A DNA stretch of 64,000 nucleotides from Cristatella mucedo. Taxonomy: Eukaryota > Bryozoa > Phylactolaemata > Cristatellidae. The notes beneath the pieces were generated by a model. It was not told the DNA's origin. It saw only the letters and a program-made list of their open reading frames with translations, and ran no database searches. The translations under genes and the position numbers were made by a program. Shown piece after piece: positions 10,795 to 22,914 of the stretch. The stretch spans positions 97,501 through 161,500 of the forward strand of contig WPIO01000029.1 in the NCBI GenBank assembly GCA_009760855.2. Direction: 5' to 3'. Each line of letters begins with the position of its first letter. The stretch's first letter is position 1.

Positions 10795-12320
10795 TAATAA
10801 TATAAATAATAATAATAATAAATTTATATACCGCCTACAGAGAACTTAAATATCTTTTTAGGCTGTTTACATGCGCTGTAAAGGAAGCATGGTCAAACGG
10901 TTAGTGGTAACATGCACAATGTCAACAAGCAAAACATGGTTAGGGTGATATGCTCAACATGTAAAAGTGGTTAATCGCAGCATGCACAGTGCCAGCACAC
11001 ATAAGAACGTAAAGAACAAATCACAAGAACCCACCAAATGCTGGCAAAGGCAGGTGCGTTTTTAGCCTCTTTTGAATGTTGCCACCTGGGGATGTCGTGA
11101 CGTCCGTTGGAAGCGAGTTCCGGATTCTGGGATCATTCAAAATAAAGGCACGGTCTCCGAATGATTTGAGGTTCGTAAGACGTTTAGCTAAACGATGCGA
11201 TTCAGAAAAGTGGGTTGCACGATGCCTAGCCTGGCAGCGGAGTAGTTCTGACAGGTAGGCTGGAGCCAGCGAATGAATGGACCTAAAAGTGAGTGACAAA
11301 ATCTTTGAAGTTGACATGTTGCATGACTGGGAGCCAGTGCATGTCAGCTAGAAGTGGTGTGACGTGGCAGCTGCAACGTTCACAACAGACATGCCTCGCT
11401 TGAAAGTTTTGCACCAACTGTAAGTGCCTAATTGCACAGGCCGGTAGACCAGCAAGCAGTGAGTTTTTAGAAGTCGAGACAGGATATTGCAAGTCCATCG
11501 ACCAATTTGGATGAAGTATCTATATCTAAGAAATCCCGAATTTTAAAAATGGCATGTAGCTGAAAGTAGGCCGATTTTACTGTGGAGCTGATGTGGTCGT
11601 CTAGTGCAAGGTCACTTTGGAACATGACACCTAGATTTCGGGCAGATGCAACAGGAATATGCTGGCAGAGCCGATTTTGAGTAGCATTAGGTTTTTAAAA
11701 TTTTGAATTGCACTTGGTTTTTTAATAACTAGTAAGTTGGTGTTTTGTCATTCAACTTAAGAAAGTTTGCTGCAATCCATATATGAATGTTGGCAAAACA
11801 TACAGCAAGGGAGTTGAGAGAATTCGTCCGTGCTGGAGCGCTGGGAAGGATCAAAGCAGAAGTACAACTGGGTGCCATCTGCATAGAAGTGAAAGTCTAG
11901 ATTGTGCTTAGCGATCACATTGGCAAAGGGGGAGAGTATAAACTGTGAAGAAAAGTGAACAAGAGCCCTGAAGAGCTCCCTGTATTTCAGTAGTTCCTCG
12001 GATAATTTCTTCCAAACCCATCAATACTCTGGAGGCTTTCACTGAGATATGAATTAAACCACTGCAGCACAGTACCAGTGATGCCCAGGAAAGATTCGAG
12101 ATACTCAATTAGGACTTTATGATCAATAGTATCAAATAGTGCCAAAAGATCAAGCAAAACAAGCTGAGAGACTGTTTACTTAAGTCTGCATTCGTGATAA
12201 GGTCGTTATACACCCGAAGCAATGCTGACTCTGCATAGTGATTGGCTCTAAACCCTGAGTGGAACTTACTCGCTAGATTTAAACTTCCAATGTAAAAGTT
12301 CAGTTGGTCAGCCACAATTT
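10795..12320 (-). mobile_element. CR1/L2-like LINE, longest RT remnant
   Basis: Reverse-strand frames in order: FHSGFRANHYAESALLRVYN DLITNADLSKQSLSLFCL (12315-12109), then the palm and thumb blocks, NSLLAGLPACAIRHLQLVQN (11498-), SLAPAYLSELLRCQARHRAT and FGDRAFILNDPRIRNSLPT (11317-11021), then tail with AAT repeats at 10800. About 1.5 kb with several frameshifts. Lies in the large intron of the damaged HDAC6-like copy. Confidence 0.75.
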
Positions 12321-12518
12321 AGACATAAGCCGTACTAGTCAGCCTCGCAAGTAAGAAAGCATGCTGACACACAATATGCCAGAATTTTAAGTATTATTTT
12401 CAGTACTAAGAGGACTCAGGCATGGGACATACGGTGGGCTGCAGCCGTGATGGAATACGACCCAAAATATAATTTCTTTACCCAACTTCCCTCTGAGCTC
12501 GGGCTGCGCATTACATAC

Positions 12519-12660
12519 CTCTATTCGCTGGCAACGTTTGACTAGTCCATATTGAACACATCTCTCATATGGAGATCGTATGCCTGCTGGTCTCTCTGGG
12601 ATAGTTTGGTCACCAAGGCGGTTTTGCTCTTCCATGCATTCATCATAAGCTAGTCCAGTA
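12519..12660 (-). pseudogene. HDAC6: HDAC6-like exon 'TGLAYDE'
   Basis: The exon begins one base before ACT GGA after a CTCATAG acceptor and ends in phase 0 before GTATGT. The peptide starts TGLAYDECMEE, continues with TIPERP and ends KRCQRIE, and it matches the N-terminal strand and loop of class II HDAC domains. The usual LWDD has become RLGDQ. The 142-nt length and its phases fit the next exon. Confidence 0.85.
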
Positions 12661-13254
12661 CTATGAGTAAAAACATTCAAGACTTATTAATAAAAATAAT
12701 AATATAATAATTTAAATTTGTATAGCATCCTAAGAAAACAAATCTAATTCTAGGCGCTTCACATGTGGCTTCATTTATTAACAACAAGGCTAACAGCATG
12801 AGTAAGAAAATCAAACTTACCAGAAGCCAATCAAAACATTCTTAGCTCCTGGGTTAGCTACTAAGCATATAAAGCTGCAAAAGGTTTCAAATAAACATTC
12901 ATGCAGCAATGCATTACAACTGGAACAGAGAAAAACCGATGCTGAAAGGATTAATCCAGCATGTGAACCATGATTGCTGAATATGACTATGTTACTACAC
13001 ACCGAGCTAGTTAGCAGTGAGAAGTTCTGCACAAACATCAATACGATTGCTCGACTAGCGACAAACACTGCTGCATAAGCAAAACTTCTTCCAGCGCCGT
13101 TAACGAGCAATATTTGCACACTGTCTAGACGGCAGCAGCTAGTCAACCGGACACTGCCGTGACACCACTCCTACACACTTACGCGATGACACGGGAAGGC
13201 AATGATGAACGGTAAATAAGTCTTGCTCAGTCGCTGGCTTTGCTCGCATCGTTG

Positions 13255-13530
13255 TCATAATAATAATAATAACATATTTGTATAACACCGCCAGAGAACT
13301 TATCTCTTTCTAGGCACTTTACTTATGCTGAAAAGGAAGCTTGATCGAATGGTTAGTGGTAGCATGTTCAATGACAACAAGCATATCATGGTTAGAGGTG
13401 ACATGCACAGGGTCAGCAAGCAAATATGGTTAGTGGCAGCATGCATTGTTAGCTCGCAAAAGTACACGAAGGGTGAATGGTATGGACCCACTAACTGCTG
13501 TGATAAATGGATGTCTTAGCTTTTTTAAAT
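13255..13530 (-). repeat. LINE 3' UTR (antisense)
   Basis: (AAT)n at 13255 followed by the family 3' UTR with the repeated GGTTAGTGGTAGCATG / GACATGCACAGGGTCAGC units, ending at FR-type coding remnants near 13530. Confidence 0.65.
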
Positions 13531-13734
13531 GACGTCGTGTTTGGGGGATTTTGAGCCGCCAGACGGAAGTGAGTTTCCTCACTCGCTGGCCCCCTCGTAT
13601 CGCGGCCGTCGAGTGCCTATTATTTAGAATTTGCGACCATACTGCAGCAAGGGTGACGTTAAATTAAAAACTATTGCAGGGGGCCACCAGCAGCCCATTG
13701 AAACATGATCGATTAAAAAATACTAGCTGATCAA

Positions 13735-13895
13735 TAGCGTTTTATGTATAGCAACAGAAAAGCCTTTAAAGCTATCACCGCCACTTGCAGCCGCAATAAA
13801 GTATCACCCACAGCAGGATTCGAACGCACGACCTCGGGACCGAGGTCGTGAAAAGCAGCCGCCTTACCTAATGTGTCATCCTGGGTCACTCGTTT
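13735..13895 (-). mobile_element. SINE copy (antisense)
   Basis: The reverse strand shows the same tRNA-like head (box B GCGTTCGAATCC, hairpin CGACCTCGG/CCGAGGTCG) and body as the copy at 36478. The tail reads TGATCAGCTAGTA. A further tail-only copy lies at 14190-14260 on the same strand. Confidence 0.65.
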
Positions 13896-14327
13896 AGCTG
13901 TTTTGGGGGCAGCGGCAAGGGGATACTCGGGGTGCAGCCAGCATTTTTTCCGTGGAGGGCCAAGACTCTCATTTTGTGAAAAAAATATTGCAAAAATGAT
14001 GGTGCCAATTTGACAAGCACTTGACGCTTACTCGTCGACTGGAAGTTGAACACGGTTTTGTTGGTGATGACGGCGGCGGAGGGGCGTAGGTACAAGGGCC
14101 GAGGTCCCAGGTCCTTGCCTCCCATCAAGGCTGGCGAGTGCAAATGCCACCCTAGCCTTAGGAGTAAATAAATAAATAAATATTAGCAGATTTCTCAGCT
14201 TCATTTGTATATCGGCAGAAGAGCCTTAACGGCTATCACCACTGCTTGCAGTGGGCAACAGAGTCCTCCACTGGGTACCCAGACCCATACCCATACCCAC
14301 GCCCGCACCCAGCCATACCCATGGTAC

Positions 14328-15342
14328 TCTGTAATAATAATATTAATACTAGTAATAATAACACATTTGATTAGGCGTCCTCAGAAAACTCAATCTCTTT
14401 CCAGGTGCTGTAAAATTGCTGCAAAAGAAGCACGATTGAATGGTTAGTGGTAGCATATTCGATAAATAACAAGAATAACATGGTTAAGGTGACATGAACA
14501 GGGTCAGCATGCAGGTGGGGTTAGTGGCAGCACGCACAGTGTCAGCATGCATCGTCACGTAAAGGATGAATTGAAGGTATCCACTAAATGCTGTCGTAAA
14601 TAGATACGTTTTTAAGTTCTTTTTAAATGTGGACAAGTCAGGAGATGTCGTGACTAAGGTCGAGAGTGAGGTCCAGGCTTTGGGAGCATACGAAGTAAAG
14701 GCACGGTCTCCAAAGGATTTGAGGTTTGTATGAGGTATAAGTAAACAGATCGTATGGGTAGGCTTGGATGGGTATTGGTCTGCCTTTTATGAATAACACT
14801 TAAGGATTCCTTTAGAAGTTCAAACGCTCGAGTCTTTTCGCAGTTCTTGCTGAGTTAAAGGCGGAGTTTTCGCCGAGTGTCGGTCGGGTCCGCCAGATTC
14901 GGGCGTCGGATCAGGATCGGGACGACGGGCCAATCCAAGTTCAAATAAAAATCTCAAAATACCTTTTAATCACGATGAACGTCGACGCCACCGCGATCGA
15001 GCGCAAGCTGAAGAAGAAGCCGGCTGATGGCTAGATGCCACCGTATGTGATCCGAGACAACGTCCGACACGTCACGTCACAATGTCCCCTGACATGACCG
15101 CATTCAAAAAGAAACTTAAAACACACCTGTTTGTGACAGCATTTGCTTTATCTTTGTGATTCGTCTTTCGTGTGCATGTACCTACTTACTACGCCTGCTG
15201 CTTGCAGATGTTACCACCGATCATTTGGTAATGCTTATTTATGTAATGCTTTATTGCAGCACGTGTAAAATGCCTAGAGAGAGATTCAAATTTCTGGGGT
15301 GCTATAGAAATATATTGTTATTTATTATTTTATTATTATTAG
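14328..15342. mobile_element. Two LINE fragments in opposite orientation
   Basis: 14328-14745 is antisense (AAT repeat, 3' UTR, then GGCACGGTCTCCAAAGGATT encoding SFGDRAF). 15080-15342 is sense (MTAFKKKLKTHLF, 3' UTR, terminal ATT repeats). About 330 bp between them (14745-15080) is unassigned. Confidence 0.6.
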
Positions 15343-15369
15343 CGTCTCTGGAAAGATCAGGTGATCTGG

Positions 15370-15455
15370 GCAAGGTGTGGGTGCGAGATCACCATGGGAT
15401 TCGAACCCGCGACCTTATTCGTGAAGAGCGAGCACCTTACTTTTTAGGACTCCCA
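15370..15455 (-). mobile_element. SINE head fragment
   Basis: The reverse strand contains GGTTCGAATCC-type box B (as GGATTCGAACCCG on the plus strand) and a tRNA-like flank. No body follows. It could be a degraded tRNA pseudogene instead. Confidence 0.4.
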
Positions 15456-15846
15456 GCCTAACAGTAAGAGCTGGAACCTAGCATGCTTTAGTCAAGTGCT
15501 ACTGAATGTAATCTTATTCAGAATCAACTTGCATCGGTGCCGCTGAAGAGTCATTTCACTGAGAAAATTTGAATGTTTAGTGTATCAAAATGCCAAACAG
15601 TTGTTTTAGCATCGCCAGCCTCTGCGGGTCTGTAGTGCAGCCTAAGCGGGTGGGTAGGCAGATTAATATATAGCCTTAAGGCTTACCAGGTAGGCCTGCT
15701 TTTCTGGTGCTTCAGAGTCTAAATAACAAGAATGTCAGAAAAAAATAAAAAGTGCCGTCAAGGGTTTCATGAACTGCCATTTCGCCAAGCATAGCATGCA
15801 AAGCATACAAAGCTGCGCCTTGGCTTCGTCTTATCGATTGACTTAC

Positions 15847-15957
15847 CAAGTTAATGAATTCGTCCACGACAGTGGTCATCGACTTTATGGCTTTTGTGGA
15901 GCGGGTAACTGGCCTGTTGTTAGATCTAGTTTTATTGGAATCACTGCCGTCAGCCAT
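15847..15957 (-). CDS. Possible first coding exon of the second HDAC6-like copy
   Basis: A minus-strand ATG at 15957 opens 37 codons (MADGSDSNKTRSNNRPVTRS...) ending exactly at a GTAAGT donor. The product is basic and disordered, like the N-terminus of HDAC6 orthologues. It lies 3.2 kb upstream of the TGLAYDE exon on the same strand. It exits in phase 0 whereas that exon enters in phase 2, so at least one further exon would be needed. It could instead belong to an unrelated gene. Confidence 0.35.
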
Positions 15958-16269
15958 CCACCTCCGATGGAATTGCCCAAACGAACACAGCGCTGCTGAC
16001 TAGGTGCCTGCAGCTCACAAGCAGAAACAGAAGCACGTTCAAACGCATATAGAAGAATTGGTATGTGAGCAGGTGCGGATATGCAGCTATACATTCGCAT
16101 TAGCCTAGGTACTCGTGTACAAGCATAATGCACAAAGCAGGCACGCTACCAGAAAATGAAACACGAGTTCGAGATGCATTACAGAGGGATGACACACAAG
16201 CTCGTCTTTGAGGGCTCAGCAGTAAATAAGGATAATCTTTCGGACGGGTGATACGGCAGAAAAAAACTA

Positions 16270-16400
16270 TCGGCTGATTATATATATGTAGCTCGTATAT
16301 ATATCGTATATATATCGTATATGTATCGTATATATATCGTATATATATGTAGCTCGAAGGTCAACCGTATTCCTATTCACCTTCTTCTTCTTCTTCGGTT
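16270..16400. repeat. (TATATATCG)n and (CTT)n microsatellites
   Basis: A TATATATCGTATATATATCG array with TGTAGCTCG at both ends (16287 and 16349), followed by CTTCTTCTTCTTCTTCGG. Confidence 0.85.
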
Positions 16401-16954
16401 CGTTAAGTACATAACTTTGGCCGCTTCTTTGGCAAACCCTATGGTGTACGTTGAAGAAAGTAATGGCGATAATCAATGCCAAAAAGATGCATAACAACTA
16501 CGGTGATGTTGGCAAGCCTATTTCTCTTACTTGCAATGTATCTGTGAGGTAAGGCTTTTATACGTCCTGCCTATTGCGCTGCCGACAAACTCCTAGATCC
16601 TTGATGATCCTGCCAAGAGAATCGCCTCCCACAAACACTTACTTACGTCACGCTTTAGATGGCTGCACTCTGCTAAACACTGCTGCATAAAGAAAGTGGT
16701 AATTAATACAGCAAATCCTAGTCAATTAGGCGATGAAAAATTGCACCGTCATTTATTCGGTACAAATCAAGAAAAATAAACTTCGCGTTTGAATGTCATT
16801 AGCATAATTCATAAGTATGTTCAATTTACTTGACGCGCTGCATTCCTATGTATTTAACAATTCAAAGGGCATTCTATTTCATTTGTTAAATGTGTTGATA
16901 TGAAAGTTTTTGGGAATTTTTTTAATTTTTGAAAGCATGTTTGGCAGGAAAGCA

Positions 16955-17085
16955 TTGCCACTGGGTCGTAGCCCTGGGGTTAGGTGCTTGCTTTTCCGGA
17001 ACCGGGTTATGGGTTCAAGTCCTGCAGTGATCGATCCTTTATTTACCACTGCAAGCTGCAGTGATAGCCACGAAGTTTCTTCTTC
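16955..17085 (+). mobile_element. SINE copy truncated by a LINE tail
   Basis: Head with box-B-like GGGTTCAAGTCC, body GATCCTTTATTTACCACTGC and TGATAGCCACGAAG, then (TTC)n and directly the reverse LINE tail at 17090. Confidence 0.6.
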
Positions 17086-17089
17086 TTCT

Positions 17090-17880
17090 TCTAATAATAA
17101 TAATGTATTATATATAGCACCCTCAGAGAACTCAATCTCTTTCTAGGCACTTTACAATTACTGCAAACGAAGCACGATCGAATGGTTAGTGGTTGCATGC
17201 TCAATAAACACCAAGAATAACATCGTTAGGGGTGACATGCATAGGGTTAGCATGCAAGTTTGCTTAGTGGCAGCATGAATAGTATCAGCGATGCTTAAGC
17301 ACATAAAGGACAGATCACGGGGACCCACTAAATGCTGTGACGAGTAAGTGCGTTTTAGTTTATTTTTAAATGTGGTCAAGTCAGGAGTGAGTTCCAGGCT
17401 TTGGGAGCATACGAACTAATGAAACGGTCTCCCAAGGATTTGATATTCGTACAAGGTATAGGTAAACAGTTTGATTCCGAAAAGCGGGTGATACCATGCT
17501 TAGCCTGGTGGGAAAGTATATCTGATAGTTAGTCTGGAATGAAGGGACCTGAAAGTGAGTGACAAAACCTTGAAGTCAATGCCTAGCTTGACTGGAAGCC
17601 AGTGCAGGTCAACGAGAAGCTGTGAGATGTGGTAACTGCGACACTCACTATAGCTAAGCCTAGCTGCAGAGTTGTGCACCAGCTGTAAGAGCCTGAGTGC
17701 ACAGGCTGGTAGACCAACAAGCAGTGAGTTACAGAAGTCAGGATGGGATGTGACAAATGCATGGACCAAATTTAGATGTGGTCGCCTTGTCTAAACAAGC
17801 CTGAGCCTTAGCAATGATATGTAGCTGAAATTAGGTAGATTTGACTGTGGAGCTGATGCAGTCGTCTAATGAATTCTTCT
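17090..17880 (-). mobile_element. CR1/L2-like LINE 3' half (antisense)
   Basis: Reverse strand encodes HAFVTSHPDFCNSLLVGLPA, LLQLVHNSAARLSYSEC and HWLPVKLGIDFKVLSLTFRS, followed by the family 3' UTR and AAT repeats at 17090. A deletion after FRSLHS removes part of the C-terminus. Confidence 0.75.
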
Positions 17881-17884
17881 GCCG

Positions 17885-19480
17885 CCGTTGTAAACAAGGC
17901 TGTTAAATCAGCGTAACTTAAGACTCCCTACCTGTCAATCAATCCTCTCACTTGGCCTCATATTGGCTAATGATGGCACTATCACTATCTGCTCATTGCT
18001 GCCTGCATCCCATTCAATCAAAATGTACTATCAACACGACCATCTAATATTGATGAGCTAATTATGAAGTTCTAATGAGCCAGTCTGGCCCACAATGCAT
18101 AAGGTCAAATCTGATTTGACATATCATGGAAAACTTATCTTGGACAACTCAACTCTGTTTCACGCATCACTGTCGTCTACCTTGCCCTGTTTACCTGTAC
18201 AAAGCAAGAAATCTTCACTGTACTCCTCACCTTTTCTTTGGAATAAATGTAGCAGGCGTTTTGATGCTACCGAAGAAAATTCGCTCTTATTGGTCCACTA
18301 TATTTATTGACTACCCATCTTCAGGCAGGCACCCAGTGGGCGTGGAGATTAGTCCATGTCAACACGCCAGCTTCCCCCCAATTGCTTGGCCAGTTACACT
18401 AAGATATTATCCTTGGTAAGTCGAAGTTTGCCTTCACACTTTGGAATGCTGTAGAAACTCACAAGGACTTGGAGAGGTGGTCGCACAGACCTTTCAATCT
18501 CACAGCACGACCATCTGTAGGAGCCGGGCCTTGCAGTAGGGCCTAATCTGAGGGTAGGAGGAAGTCCTTGGCATTTGACCAAAAAATTTGTAGAAGGCCG
18601 TAGTTTACCTGATGCAGCTTTCGCTCATGCCAAGTATACAGAGCTTGTCCGATTCTCCAGTGAAGCCCGATTTTAGCGAAGGACTAAAATAATCCCCTCA
18701 GCAAAGACAGCGAGCTCTGCTCGACAGCTCCTTTCTTCTGCTACCGTGCTGAGAGCTCATCAGAGAAGGCTGGAAAAAATTAAATAGGACTTTTGTTCAT
18801 CGCATTCATTCACTTGTATGGAATTTTTTTTGCACTGATTTAAAAAATAACAGATATTGCTTGAAGTTGTCGATTTTGTGCGATTCAAAGCTTCCGGGCT
18901 GCTGCACGCGATTGACCACTTTCGTCGGCAAACAGCCAATCTCTGAGCTGCTAACTGCTCCTCTTACCACGGAATCGGAATCTGAACCCTTTTTAGGAGA
19001 GTACAACCCCGCCCCCCCCCGTGGCAATGCAGCACTGTTTGTGCCACATCCGGTTTCGTGTGCTCACGAGGTTTTATTTGCCTAACAAATGAAACCCCTG
19101 TGAAAGAAAAGAAAGCGGGTGCGTGCTCAGTGCAATTTTGCGAATTCAGCTGCCTAGGAAACAGATCCTGATTCCTGCACAATCAGACTATACTTTGACC
19201 GATGAAGCATATTGTGACCATTTTCCCGTTCACTAGAGTATTGCAATTTCATTTTTGGTGAATTTGCTCGAACGCCGCCAGAATAGTCCTTTTGCCTACG
19301 GTCTGTATCTACGGTTGACCCAATCTAAGGCACCGTTTGGTCACTGTGTACGCCTGCTCTTGCTATTAGGTTGATGATCAGGTTTAGGAATTAAGTCAGG
19401 GACGCCCAAGCTCCCCTTCGATCTCCACCCACGCGCCTCAACAAACAGGGAGGGTGCACATCCCTGAACGACGAGCCGCT
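17885..19480. other. Unassigned DNA
   Basis: About 1.6 kb with short open frames only. A gag-pol-free stretch with no motif I can name, a C-run at 19012-19020, and no family repeat. Confidence 0.45.
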
Positions 19481-19487
19481 GAATTAG

Positions 19488-19705
19488 TTTTTTATTATCA
19501 TTATTCTTGTTGTCATTGAGCATGCTACAACTAACGATTCTATCGTGCTTGCTTTGCAGCAAATATAAAGTGCCTGAGAAAAGAAAAGAGAAGAGACTAA
19601 AAAAATACTATAAAGAACTAAACTAAGAACTACAGAACTAAATTATAAAGAGACTGAGTTCTCTGAGGGGGTTATGTCAACTGTATTATTATTAGTATTA
19701 TTATT
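19488..19705 (+). repeat. LINE 3' tail with internal AAGAG expansion
   Basis: Ends in ATTATTATTAGTATTATTATT. The terminal hairpin is split by a purine-rich insertion (GAAAAGAAAAGAGAAGAGAC and a repeated AAGAACTA). Confidence 0.6.
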
Positions 19706-20694
19706 AATGAGCAGTATCCGTGGATGAGTACTGAGCCAACTACCAAATGCTGTTCAAGGCTCACTGACTGCTGGCGGTGCGAGAAACGAACCGACCAGTA
19801 ACCAATCAAAGTGGCACAAAGCCGCGACAGCCCATCTTGCTCGCACTCAGCTGGCTCATCACAGGTGTATGCACTACTGATATATGCAGATATATGGCGC
19901 GGTTATATGCAGATGATATCGTCAAGGAGCAGCTTGACAGACAAGAAAAAGACCAAAGCTTTCGCTATCCCGAAGCCTCGCTTGTAAATTGTGCGGGCGT
20001 TACACCGCTCGTCTCGTCTCGTCCATGCCCCCCCCCAGCTGGACTAACCGGAAGAACCGACGCCCGCTGCTCATCGCGACGCCCGCCATTTGCTACCATT
20101 TTTTTCGCCTCTCCGTCTTGTAAAATTGTATACGTAGCGGTGAAGTTCATCGCGCTTTCTTTGCTTTCGGAGAGCATTTGACTGCGCCCACGAAGCACTT
20201 CGCCCATAAATAATCGCAGGGCCAAGGGGCCAGCAGCGCTTCCTAGACTGCAAAGGAGATCGCGGGTCTTTTGCATTAGCTGGTTTTAACTCCTCGCTTC
20301 CAGCGTCTCGAATAGCGGAAGGTGCGAATCTAGTCACGCAGGAGCACTGGACCCACTAGTCAAGTGGCATCGAGCGATGGAGTTAATCCAACAGCGAGAT
20401 TATATTTACGTCCTATTATAACCTTGAGCTAAAAGCTATGTACTGGCGCTAGACACTGGCGAGACTAATGTGCTATACTCACCAGGATGCTGGGCTGGTA
20501 CGAAGTCGCAAGAATGCTACCAGCTGAGGTGGGTTTCGAGTAAATTAAAGAGATAGACTATCATAAGAATGGCCACCAATAATCGGATCCGAGAGAATGA
20601 CAACTGCATAAGTTTCTGAGTGAAGCTTAACTAGCTTGAGACAGAGCTCCGTACGACAGAAATGAGTGACCGAACGTATGGCAACGAAAATGTA

Positions 20695-20960
20695 TCTCCG
20701 TCAGTAACTCCACAAAGTCATAAAGACCATGTGGGTGTTACGCAGGAGAGTTTTGTATAGCGCACTCACAGCCTAAGCGGCTTTCGGTACGCATTCGGTA
20801 GCCAACAGACTTCGTCTCACGCAACAAAGAAAAATTGGGAAGCATAGCAGAGTCAGGAGAGCAGTTGAGGTAGTGAGTAGCATAGAAGTAGCAGTTCAGG
20901 ACCGCTGTAAAAGATGTGCCACAGTCGGCAGTTGGAGAGTAGATGTCGTTGCGTAAGAAA
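20695..20960 (-). mobile_element. Second LINE family, 3' end (antisense)
   Basis: Shares TAAAGACCATGTGGGTGTTA, GGTACGCATTCGGTAGCCAA and GAGGTAGTGAGTAGCATAGA with the copies at 7930 and 31050. Confidence 0.65.
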
Positions 20961-21689
20961 GCTTCCAGTTGCTTAGACTTTGCAGATGCCTTCTTGAGCC
21001 TACCTAGAGAGCAGATCCTACCTTGATTGGCTGTAGCGGCCCGCCTGCAGGGTGTGGACCGACATCTCCAGTGCTTACAAGCACAGCGTCGTGTCCGCTA
21101 TACGGCGACTCTACGGGTCCTGTTAGTTTCAACCGGTAGGACCGCTTTTCACTGAGCACGGCGCTTGCCCCACGCATAACCCCATACTAACTGGCCCACA
21201 ATAAGCTGTCGGTTGCGATGCCCAGCAACGGTAGGGTGTAATTTAACAGCACGCCGGTCCTGAGTTTCAGTGTCCCGGCAGAGCACCGTGGGGGGGCACC
21301 GACGGGGGCAGACACTTTTGCGGTTCCAAGTCTATTCGGGCCGCCCTGCGCTGCCTAGCACCGTCATACGTCTCCTTGCTATATGCCTCGGGGACATAGG
21401 TGACCATCTTTGGGTTCCGTCCCGGTCTGGGACTCGGTGGAGGATATATAGCTGTGGTCGCGGAACGACAGTAGCAGTACCCACCGCTAGCTTCATCCCT
21501 GGCGATACAATCGGTCCTCTTGAGACGGCAGCTCCATAATTTCCGTGGGAAAATCTATTCGACGCGCAACTAAAGAATGTCGGGAAGCTTACCTTCTTGG
21601 TGGTCATGCTGGCAGAGTCCGGTCGAGCCGAGGCCGGCTACGGGTGCAGACTACTTCAACGACGCTACACTTTTGCATGTAACAGTCAT

Positions 21690-22910
21690 CCGATATGTCA
21701 CTAAAGCACGGGGTACCACAGCGTTCGGTACTTGGTCCACTTCTTTTCAAAAATTATAATCTCACTCTTTCAAATTTAATCGCCAAGCACAGCCTAGGCT
21801 CTCATTTCTATGCATACGACACACAGCTTTGCCTGCGATTTAATCCCTCCCTACATTCCAGCGCAACAAACGTTCTCTCTACTCCCCTGATGCATAAATT
21901 GCGGGCATTCGCACTTGGATTGCAACACAATTTCTTAAATTGAATGAAGATAAAACTAACTTTTAATATTTGAGGGAAACCTAGTGCTGCTCAGAAATTG
22001 GCAAACCTATCCCGCAAAATGGGATCCAGCTCAGCTCATGTAGCATCAGCATAAAATTTGGGTGTCCTGCTCCAAAATCACCTTTCACTAGACGACTACT
22101 TCAGCTCCACAGTCAGGTCAGCCTACTTTCAGCTGCATAACATTGCAAAATTTGGGCCAGCTTTGACAAGGATACCGCATCCAAGTTGGTCAATGCATTT
22201 GCTACATTCATTATCGGCTCCTGTAACTCACTGCTTGCAGGTCGTCCGGCCGATGCATTTTGGTAGTTAGCACAAATCGGGAGCCCGGCTTGTCTTTCAT
22301 GAGCATTATTGTTGCCACATTAAGCTATTTCTCAATGACTACAACTATCTCCTCATCAAGCAGCCTATCGACTTCAATGTTATGTCGCACGGCCCAACGG
22401 CAAACAGGTTTGCTATTCGTAAGCGTGCGTTTAATGTGAAAGCGTCCCACCACGATTCTTAACGATTCTTCTCTTATCTGGCCATGCAAAGAGGCCACAA
22501 GCATCGACTTCAAGGGTTTGTCACTCACTTTCAGGTCCCTCCCTTAATGTTTTTTGCTTCAGCCTACCTATTCGAACTGCTTTCCAATCGTGCTAGGCAG
22601 CGTATCGCCGGCTTTTCTGACGCAAGTCATTCAGTGGGGCCCCCAACTAACCTCAAATCCGTTGGAGGAATGTTTGTTCGCACCTTACCAAAGCCTGCAA
22701 CGAACGCCAAGTAAACAGGTACTAAAACGCACCTGTTGCCCATGATATTTTCAGCGGTTCTTGTGAATAGACCCTTGTAGGCTTAAACGTTCTGACACTG
22801 CATGTTATCACTAAGCATACTGACAAGCTTCTTTTACAGCATACGCCAAGTCCCTTTAAAGAGATTTAGTTCCCTGAGTGCTATAGAAATGTAACATCAT
22901 TATTTTTTGT
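21690..22910 (+). mobile_element. CR1/L2-like LINE 3' half
   Basis: Blocks GVPQRSVLGPLLFKNYNLTL, SHFYAYDTQLCLRF, the 'ADIRTWI' remnant, then NLGVLLQNHLSLDDYFSSTV and C-terminal pieces (SAYLFELL, FGSARL) with frequent stops; degraded tail near 22900. Confidence 0.65.
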
Positions 22911-22914
22911 TATT

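Larger units (their letters stand above)
4936..12660 (-). pseudogene. HDAC6: Second HDAC6-like copy, N-terminal deacetylase exons (damaged)
   Basis: Four minus-strand exons follow the order of a class IIb deacetylase domain. 12660-12519: TGLAYDECMEEQ... through KRCQRIE. 6774-6636: TREA... HAYLWQSTENINAEQTMDES... STYINQ. 5377-5311: TTNTYYRLA then STIDAVRAVVEDK. 5126-4936: PRPLGYHEM... NGYCYFNNVAIAAQHA... VLIVDWDVHHGQ. Introns are GT..AG and phases agree (0, 1, 0; exit 2). Damage: the third exon changes frame where Leu-Ala-Ala-Gly-Ser is expected (about 7 nt missing); the catalytic RPPGHH is PRPLGYH; the second exon lacks residues before 'VPS'. The DVHH zinc-site motif survives. It is probably a decaying tandem duplicate; divergence or an assembly error at the frameshift is possible. 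Exons after 4936 were not found. Confidence 0.8.
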